Origin: Acidimicrobiaceae bacterium
Lineage (GTDB): Bacteria; Actinomycetota; Acidimicrobiia; Acidimicrobiales; UBA10347
Reading direction: 5' to 3'
DNA length: 9,645 nucleotides
Assembly (NCBI GenBank): GCA_003485885.1
Contig: DNHM01000247.1
Location: 1-9,645, forward strand
The notes beneath the pieces are model-generated. The model made no database searches and was not told the DNA's origin. It worked only from the letters and a program-made list of their open reading frames with translations. Numbering within the stretch: the stretch's first letter is position 1; every line of letters begins with the position of its first letter. The position numbers and the translations under genes are program-made. Positions 1 through 4,501 of the stretch are shown here, piece after piece.

Positions 1-176
1 CCCAACTGAGATTCTTCGACACTCGGCGTGGTTACACCTTGTGTGATGTAACCCCTGAGATGTGGACGGCGACCTATCGCGCCGTGGCCGATCAATTCGA
101 CGAAACAGCTTCTGTCGAAACAATCTCGACCTGGTCAGTCGCCGCTGGTACCGCGGAGGTCGAACAGATCGGGTAG
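1..176 (+). CDS. PhoD-like alkaline phosphatase, C-terminal end (partial)
   Basis: Open reading frame entering from the left edge (codons begin at base 3) and ending at TAG 174-176, so only the last 57 residues are visible. They contain RFFDTRRGYTLCDVTPEMW followed by an alternating beta-strand tail (YRAVADQF, VETISTWSVAAGT). This matches the C-terminal strands of PhoD-family metallophosphoesterases, where a phrase of the type RGY-x-C-x-VTPE-xW precedes 'YRVVD...V.T..SF.V..G'. Family members are exported phosphodiesterase/alkaline phosphatases that release phosphate from organic phosphate esters. The metal ligands and the signal peptide lie outside the window, so activity and export cannot be judged. 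The family call rests on this tail only. Confidence 0.7.
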   Translation, partial: QLRFFDTRRGYTLCDVTPEMWTATYRAVADQFDETASVETISTWSVAAGTAEVEQIG

Positions 177-189
177 TACCTAACGGAGA

Positions 190-204
190 CTGAACGGGGT
201 TCAG
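190..204 (+). terminator. Short hairpin after the phosphatase gene, possible weak terminator
   Basis: A perfect 6-bp inverted repeat (CTGAAC / GTTCAG) with a 3-base GGG loop begins 14 bases after the phosphatase stop. There is no T-run behind it, so it is not a classical intrinsic terminator. A non-canonical terminator or chance are both possible. Confidence 0.3.
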
Positions 205-283
205 CACCTACTCAAGATGTCGCTCACTCGGTTCGGTTGGAGGCATAGACCGGGCGAGCTGTCGCTCGTAGTGGCCGTCGACG

Positions 284-289
284 TAGTGT
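284..289 (+). promoter_or_regulatory. Candidate -10 box TAGTGT for a leaderless transcript
   Basis: TAGTGT fits the actinobacterial -10 pattern TAnnnT and ends six bases before the ATG at 296, so transcription would begin at or next to the start codon. No Shine-Dalgarno sequence is visible before this ATG. The same hexamer with the same six-base spacing precedes the MBL gene at 2020. I see no matching -35 element. Confidence 0.4.
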
Positions 290-295
290 CGAAAC

Positions 296-517
296 ATGGA
301 CGACGTAAGCGGTGGCGCAATCGGTGAAGAGAAGATGGTCCGGGCACTGCTCGGCGCTGCGGGACTTGATGTGCCAGATGACGAGGTCGACCGGCTCGCG
401 AAGCTGTACCCCGGCCTTCGTCGAACGGTCGATCGCTACTACCGAGTTCCGGTCGGTGACGAAGTGACGGCGGCGGTATATCGAGCTGTCGATTCGACCC
501 CAGGCGATGAGCGATGA
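296..517 (+). CDS. AtzG-like (GatC-like) small partner protein of the amidase
   Basis: A 73-residue protein without signal peptide or membrane segment. After a short acidic lead it has a helical-looking core (VRALLGAAGLDVPDDEV, then LAKLYPGLRRTVDRYY) and ends in VPVGDEVTAAVYRAV. This layout of a helix beginning at an 'aGL' turn, a second helix, and a tail with an acidic 'gde.pa.vf' phrase resembles the AtzG-like/DUF4089 small proteins encoded beside amidases. In the AtzE-AtzG case the small protein acts like GatC, wrapping and stabilising the amidase subunit. Its stop codon overlaps the amidase start as ATGA (514-517), so the two are probably translationally coupled and made in similar amounts. 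The ATG at 296 is preferred because it follows a TAGTGT box at leaderless spacing; an internal ATG at 335 would cut into the first helix. The link to AtzG is by pattern and context, not by a search. Confidence 0.6.
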   Translation: MDDVSGGAIGEEKMVRALLGAAGLDVPDDEVDRLAKLYPGLRRTVDRYYRVPVGDEVTAAVYRAVDSTPGDER

Positions 518-1929
518 CCCGGCAAGAGCCCTGGACGATACGAACGGCAGCAGCCGCCCTGCGATCAGGTGAGACGACATCGGTAGCTCTGGTACGCAGC
601 GCTCACGCGGCTGCCGATGCACTCGATCCACAGATGGGAACATGGCTCGATCGGTACACCGAACAATCGCTGTCCCGGGCCGAACAAGCCGATGCTGAGC
701 TCGCTGAGGGCCGAGATCTTGGGCCTCTGCACGGCATTCCGTTGGGTATCAAAGACATTCTCAGCACCGATGAGGGGCCCACGACGGCGCAGAGTCTGAC
801 CATGGATCCGACGTGGGGTGACCAGGGTGATGGACCCGTCGTTGCCAGGTTGCGAGCTGGCGGCGCCGTGATCATGGGTAAGACGTCGACGATGGAATAC
901 GCCATTGGACGCCCCGACTTCTCCAAGCCGTTCCCGGTGCCGCGCAACCCGTGGAATCTGGATCGTTGGACCGGAGGCTCGAGCTCCGGCACTGGCAACG
1001 GTGTCGCATCGGGCCAGATCCTGGGCGGACTTGGCACCGACACGGGCGGAAGCGTGCGACTGCCGGCCGCTTACAACGGCGTCAGTGGCCATAAGCCAAC
1101 GTTCGGCCTCGTGCCCAAGTCTGGCTGTGTGCCTCTCGGCATGAGTTATGACCACATCGGCCCATTGGCCCGCTCAGCATGGGATTGTGCGGCGCTGCTG
1201 AGCGTGATGGCCGGTGCGGACCCGAGCGATCGCACTACGGTCGAGCGGCCTGGTATCGACTACGTCGCCCAGCTTGAACAGAGCTTCGAGCGGGGTCTCG
1301 ACGGCCTGACCGTCGGCGTCATTGTGAACGACGCCATCACCGAGGGCAGCGACGAGGCGACGATCGCGGTCTTCGACGACGCAGTCGCTGCATTGACCGC
1401 GGCCGGAGCGACCGCGAAACGAATCGAAGTACCGCTCTATGACGAGCTTGCCGCCGGTGCATTCTTAGGGCTTCAGGCCGAGGCATTCGCGTGGCATCGC
1501 GACCGGCTTGCAGCGCGCTGGGAAGACTACGGCCGACCGACCCGGCTCACGATCGTGCAAGGCGCCCTGATCAGCGCCGCTGACATCGTGCAGATCGAAC
1601 GAGTGCGCCAGGTCGCCCGCCGTCAGGTCGCGGCCATGGTCGAGGCCGAGGGTCTCGACGCGCTGCTGAGTCCAACCACCGGCCATGGCGCAACGCCGTT
1701 TACCGGGGGAGGCACCGAAGCGCTGTCGATTCGCAGCCTGCACACACCGGCATGGAACAGCACCGGTTGGCCGGCGCTCTCGGTCCCGATGGGTTTTGAT
1801 CCCGATGGGCTGCCTCTGGGTCTACAGATCATCGGCCGGCCGTTTGCCGACGACCAGGTGCTGGCGATCGGTCATGCCTACCAGCACCTGACGGATTGGC
1901 ATCTGCGCAGGCCACCGCACCACGCGTAG
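514..1929 (+). CDS. Amidase-signature family hydrolase
   Basis: A 471-residue amidase-signature enzyme of normal length. The full catalytic triad is visible: Lys80 in GIPLGIKDI, the cis-serine Ser156 in the TGGSSSGT loop, and the nucleophile Ser180 in LGTDTGGSVRLPA; the 24-residue spacing of the two serines matches GatA and FAAH. The Lys-cisSer-Ser triad hydrolyses an amide bond through an acyl-enzyme. No signal peptide is visible, so it should be cytoplasmic. The substrate cannot be read from the sequence. GatA itself is unlikely because a much smaller AtzG-like partner precedes it and no gatB is present in the window; an AtzE-like or other small-molecule amidase fits better. The start overlaps the upstream stop by ATGA. 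The next gene (MBL hydrolase) follows after 90 bases and appears to have its own promoter. Confidence 0.9.
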   Translation: MTRQEPWTIRTAAAALRSGETTSVALVRSAHAAADALDPQMGTWLDRYTEQSLSRAEQADAELAEGRDLGPLHGIPLGIKDILSTDEGPTTAQSLTMDPTWGDQGDGPVVARLRAGGAVIMGKTSTMEYAIGRPDFSKPFPVPRNPWNLDRWTGGSSSGTGNGVASGQILGGLGTDTGGSVRLPAAYNGVSGHKPTFGLVPKSGCVPLGMSYDHIGPLARSAWDCAALLSVMAGADPSDRTTVERPGIDYVAQLEQSFERGLDGLTVGVIVNDAITEGSDEATIAVFDDAVAALTAAGATAKRIEVPLYDELAAGAFLGLQAEAFAWHRDRLAARWEDYGRPTRLTIVQGALISAADIVQIERVRQVARRQVAAMVEAEGLDALLSPTTGHGATPFTGGGTEALSIRSLHTPAWNSTGWPALSVPMGFDPDGLPLGLQIIGRPFADDQVLAIGHAYQHLTDWHLRRPPHHA

Positions 1930-2007
1930 GTGAGCAATCGAGCCGCTGAGGGGCCCCGTCCAGACGAGGAGAAAGCCGCGAACTAGTGCAGTGGTCGGAG
2001 GCCGTTC

Positions 2008-2013
2008 TAGTGT
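2008..2013 (+). promoter_or_regulatory. Candidate -10 box TAGTGT for the MBL-fold gene
   Basis: TAGTGT lies six bases before ATG 2020, identical in hexamer and spacing to the box before the gene at 296. There is no Shine-Dalgarno sequence immediately upstream of the ATG. This suggests that the MBL gene is transcribed separately from the amidase and as a leaderless mRNA. No clear -35 box is seen. Confidence 0.4.
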
Positions 2014-2019
2014 TCACGC

Positions 2020-2883
2020 ATGCTTTCGTGGACCATTGGACAAGTCAAGATCACATCGATCGTCGAATCGGAGACGCCGACATCGCCGCGTTTCATGTTC
2101 GCTGATGTCGACAAAAACGGTGTCATCGAACGGGCCGCCAAGGCGCCGTGGTTGCTTCCCCACTTCGTGAACGATCAGGGGTATCTGCTGCAGAAGATCC
2201 AATGCCTGGTCATCGACACTGGTGAGCGCCGGATAGCGGTCGACACGTGCATTGGTAATGACAAGGAACGCAGTAACGAGTTGTGGAGTCATCTCCAGGG
2301 TCCGTTTCTCGACGATATGGCTGCTGTTGGTTATCCGCCCGAGTCGATCACCCACGTTGTGTGTACCCACCTTCACGTCGACCATGTCGGCTGGAACACC
2401 CGGCTGGTTGATGGAGCATGGGTGCCGACGTTTCCGAACGCTCGTTACCTCTTCGTCGAGACCGAACACGAACACTGGAAAACGACCGAGAGCCTCTTCG
2501 AAGGCGATGATGTGTTCGGTGACTCGGTCGCACCGATCTCCGAGGCGGGGCTGGCCGATCTGGTCGAAGCCGACCACCGGGTCTGTGACGAAGTCTCGTT
2601 CCAGCCGACCCCAGGGCATACGCCGGGCCACATATCGGTCGTGATCGAGTCCGACGGTGATCGGGCGATCATCACCGGTGACATGACCCACAACCCGTTA
2701 CAGATCGCCGACCCTGACCTGTCAACGATGTTCGACACTGACTCGGACGCAGCGCGCTCAACCCGCCGCGCCGTCTTCCCCGGATGGGCCGACGGCACGA
2801 CGTTGGTGATCGGCACCCACTTTGGCAGCCCGACTGCGGGCACGATGCATCCTGATGGTGACGGCTACCGGTTGCAGGTTTAA
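2020..2883 (+). CDS. MBL-fold metallo-hydrolase
   Basis: A 287-residue metallo-beta-lactamase-fold hydrolase. The metal site is complete: the HxHxDH motif at residues 117-122 (THLHVDHVGW), His200 in PTPGHTPGH, Asp221 in the ITGDMTH strand and His267 in IGTHFGSP. These are the ligands of a two-metal (usually zinc) site. The N-terminal part (WTIGQVKITSIVESE) is the usual first strand pair. Length and layout resemble the lactonase-like and other stand-alone hydrolases of this superfamily rather than true beta-lactamases or glyoxalase II, but the superfamily is too broad to name a substrate. There is no signal peptide. The start at ATG 2020 agrees with the TAGTGT box just upstream. It lies downstream of an amidase on the same strand; a joint role in breaking down an amide or lactone compound is possible but is only context. 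Confidence 0.88.
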   Translation: MLSWTIGQVKITSIVESETPTSPRFMFADVDKNGVIERAAKAPWLLPHFVNDQGYLLQKIQCLVIDTGERRIAVDTCIGNDKERSNELWSHLQGPFLDDMAAVGYPPESITHVVCTHLHVDHVGWNTRLVDGAWVPTFPNARYLFVETEHEHWKTTESLFEGDDVFGDSVAPISEAGLADLVEADHRVCDEVSFQPTPGHTPGHISVVIESDGDRAIITGDMTHNPLQIADPDLSTMFDTDSDAARSTRRAVFPGWADGTTLVIGTHFGSPTAGTMHPDGDGYRLQV

Positions 2884-3140
2884 GCCGCGCACGACGCCTT
2901 CGCTGTCGACACCGGATTGGCTGAGTAACCCAATGACAGACCCTGCTCATTGAATTCGACCAAGGCGGCAAGGACACCGAACTTGACGGCTGGCCGAAAG
3001 TGATTCAACAGATCTGGTCTGTGGCGAACACGCAGCGTGGCGGAAACCTAGCGCGGTGGGAATCCAGCGTGGCGATGAGTGCTCGACCCCTCGCTGGCTG
3101 CGCTTGGTGGCGTTGTCCCGAGGACCGGTAGACCGCAGCG
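2884..3140. other. Intergenic region between convergent genes
   Basis: 257 bases between the MBL gene (+) and the cyclase frame (-). I see no strong stem with a T-run in either direction. On the + strand, bases 2937-3131 stay open for 64 codons with no early start codon and partly protein-like sequence (LLIEFDQGGKDTELDGW), which could be a worn gene remnant or chance in high-GC DNA. A 6-bp inverted repeat (CTGGAG 3145-3150 / CTCCAG 3160-3165) lies just beyond this region, inside the last codons of the cyclase. Confidence 0.4.
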
Positions 3141-3752
3141 CTAGCTGGAGGCTTCTTCGCTCCAGAGCACCTCGTAGATCGTCTGGAACTCGGCGAAGCC
3201 CTTGAGTTCGGCCTGGCTTGCTTCGCCGAAGAGAGCATCGTCGCGGCCGGCAGCGATCTCGCGGACGACCATGCTTGCCAGGATTTGGCCGCCTGCTGCC
3301 AGGTTCGTGACCCGAGCAGCGAGATTGACATGGCGACCGAACAGGTCACCGGAAGCATCGATAATCGTTTCGCCGGTGTGTATGCCCATGCGGATACGAA
3401 GGTCGGGCCCTTCGGGAGCCTCGACTCGTTCTTGGGCCGAAGTCGTAAACCGGAGCGCCCGCCGGACGCTCGGAAAGACGAGCATGAAGCCGTCGCCAAT
3501 CGATTTGACCTCGCGGCCGCCGAAGCGTGCGAGTTCGGTCCGGATGATGACGTTGTGCTCTTCGAGCAGGGCGAACCAGGCTGCGTCGCCCATTGCCGTA
3601 GCCCGCTCGGTTGACGCCTCGATATCGGAGAAGACGATGGTGATCGTTTCTCCCTCAAGCGAGTTGGCCTCGGCATCGATGAGGCCCGAGGTGACCATGT
3701 TGGCCACGACGTCGATCGATGTGGAGCGAAGATCGTCCTGTTGGCGCACCAT
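3141..3752 (-). CDS. Class III adenylate/guanylate cyclase domain (C-terminal part of the split gene)
   Basis: A 203-residue piece holding a full class III nucleotidyl cyclase domain, which makes cyclic AMP (or GMP) from the triphosphate as a homodimer. Counting from ATG 3752: metal-binding Asp43 (VFSDIEAST) and Asp87 (SIGDGFMLVF); Lys83 and Asp136 (GDLFGRHVNLAARV) at the purine-selecting positions, the pattern that favours ATP; Asn143 and Arg147, which stabilise the transition state; and Lys184 in AELKGF. Nothing essential is missing. The ATG has no visible Shine-Dalgarno sequence and lies 35 in-frame codons after the stop that ends the FHA part, so it is probably not the original start; those 35 codons carry the end of the FHA domain and a linker. 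If translated alone, the enzyme would have lost its phosphopeptide-sensing domain. Confidence 0.82.
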   Translation of the reverse strand: MVRQQDDLRSTSIDVVANMVTSGLIDAEANSLEGETITIVFSDIEASTERATAMGDAAWFALLEEHNVIIRTELARFGGREVKSIGDGFMLVFPSVRRALRFTTSAQERVEAPEGPDLRIRMGIHTGETIIDASGDLFGRHVNLAARVTNLAAGGQILASMVVREIAAGRDDALFGEASQAELKGFAEFQTIYEVLWSEEASS

Positions 3753-3857
3753 CGTGATGCGACCAGTGCCCGAGGGCTGGTCGAGGGCCAGTGGCGGATC
3801 GATGGAGATCGTGGTGTCGCCGATTAAGACTCGACAACGCTCGGTAACCCACTGAGG

Positions 3858-4133
3858 TTATTTGAGCGGTACGCCGTCGAGGTGTGACCCGTTTGGCGAA
3901 CCAAGGTCCGCCACTTCAACCGATGTTCCGATACGCCTGATCCTGAGGTGCCGCCTCGACACCTGGGGGTCACCAATTCTGGGCCCTTCGCACTCGCGGC
4001 CGATGATCAACTCGTCTTCAACCAGCAGCACAAGGGTTTGCTGTTCCGGTGCTTCGACCCGAACCGTCATAGCGCCACGGTTGCTGTCCTGCTGACTCAC
4101 CTGTGGCCCCCATTTCCCGGTCGATATCGTCAC
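3858..4133 (-). CDS. FHA domain fragment (N-terminal part of the split gene)
   Basis: A 91-residue piece that is almost entirely a forkhead-associated domain, the fold that binds phosphothreonine peptides. The signature residues are present: Gly45-Arg46 (LIIGRECEG), Ser59 and His62 (DPQVSRRHLRI), and Asn81-Gly82 (LGSPNGSHLDG). It stops at TAA 3860-3858 directly after GVPLK, before the last two strands of the fold, and those strands are found in frame after the stop. On its own it would probably be unstable. The GTG at 4133 is chosen because GGAG sits seven bases upstream; ATG 4070 (residue 22) would also leave the domain whole but lacks a well-placed ribosome site. In actinobacteria FHA proteins are usually read-outs of Ser/Thr kinases; none is seen in the window. 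Confidence 0.78.
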   Translation of the reverse strand: MTISTGKWGPQVSQQDSNRGAMTVRVEAPEQQTLVLLVEDELIIGRECEGPRIGDPQVSRRHLRIRRIGTSVEVADLGSPNGSHLDGVPLK

Positions 4134-4140
4134 CGGACCG

Positions 4141-4144
4141 CTCC
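4141..4144 (-). promoter_or_regulatory. Ribosome binding site (GGAG) for the FHA-cyclase frame
   Basis: CTCC on the + strand reads GGAG on the coding strand, seven bases before GTG 4133. This is good Shine-Dalgarno spacing and supports GTG 4133 rather than ATG 4070 as the start. Confidence 0.5.
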
Positions 4145-4162
4145 GCCGGCAAGTCGCATCGA

Positions 4163-4222
4163 GTGAGCCTCACGTTCCGTGGTTGCATTTCTCACGCGAT
4201 GTGACTGACATGATCTTGTGAC
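4163..4222. promoter_or_regulatory. Cluster of GTGA/TCAC inverted repeats in the divergent intergenic region
   Basis: Between the divergent FHA-cyclase and SARP-fragment starts there are two small palindromes, GTGA-gcc-TCAC (4163-4173) and TCAC-gcgat-GTGA (4192-4204), plus a second GTGAC at 4218-4222, 17 bases after the one at 4201. They could be half-sites for a regulator acting on both genes. The elements are short and the spacing is uneven, so chance is quite possible. Confidence 0.25.
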
Positions 4223-4246
4223 GGTTGATTTGGCAGGTTGATTCAC

Positions 4247-4501
4247 ATGAAGACGCAACCCATAGTGCAGGTGTTGGGCCCGACCTCGGTCGTGAAGGAC
4301 GGCCAGAGCCTTGACCTCGGCGGTCCTCGCCAGCGGCGTCTGCTGGCCGCCCTTACCATCGATGCCGGAGAGGCGGCGCTCAAGATCGTTGCCTTATCAA
4401 GCCCGCTACGCGCTTGTTGCCGAGCCCGGAGCGTCGTGCATTGCTCGCCAGACGCGCTGGGGCGTGCAGGGAATGTCGACATGGCGCACGCCGAGGTGTG
4501 A
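4247..4501 (+). pseudogene. SARP/BTAD-type transcription regulator, N-terminal remnant
   Basis: From ATG 4247 the first 43 codons (to about 4375) read like the start of the winged-helix DNA-binding domain of SARP (AfsR/DnrI/EmbR-type) activators: a strand IVQVLGPTSVVKDGQ, then LDLGGPRQRRLLAALTIDAGEA, matching the usual 'vLGplev..dG..v.lGgprqRalLaaLl..ag'. A complete SARP needs roughly 250 residues or more, with the rest of the winged helix and a BTAD helical domain. Here the likeness ends near 4375, and the frame runs on for 42 codons with no family resemblance, most of them antisense to the 3' end of the CoxL-like gene, to a stop at 4499-4501. This is best read as a gene cut off by a deletion or rearrangement. 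An AGG lies about nine bases before the ATG; a TTG at 4238 is a less likely start. Confidence 0.68.

Larger units (their letters stand above)
3141..4133 (-). pseudogene. FHA-cyclase fusion frame interrupted by one TAA stop
   Basis: Read from GTG 4133 to TAG 3141 this is a single 330-codon minus-strand frame with one internal stop, TAA at 3860-3858 (codon 92). The codons right after the stop continue the FHA fold: a strand reading RVLIGDTTISI is what the last FHA strands look like, and it is in the same frame as both the FHA part before it and the cyclase after it. No base shift is needed. So an FHA domain (about residues 24-115) joined to a class III cyclase (about 162-315) was one protein. 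It is now a nonsense-split gene, a sequence error, or a read-through/re-initiation case. The two pieces are described separately. Confidence 0.72.

Noticed and set aside
514..1929. Calling the amidase GatA of the tRNA amidotransferase
   Set aside because: The neighbouring small protein looks AtzG-like and no gatB is present; the triad is shared by the whole amidase-signature family.
2937..3131. 64-codon open stretch on the + strand between the MBL gene and the cyclase
   Set aside because: Partly protein-like (LLIEFDQGGKDTELDGW), but it has no early start codon or ribosome site and no family I can name; too short to call even as a remnant.
3145..3165. CTGGAG/CTCCAG inverted repeat at the end of the cyclase as a terminator
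   Set aside because: It lies inside the last codons, has a 9-base loop and lacks a T-run in either direction.
3005..3676. Long minus-strand frame overlapping the cyclase in another frame
   Set aside because: Serine/arginine/alanine-rich low-information sequence; the overlapping frame encodes the recognised cyclase motifs.
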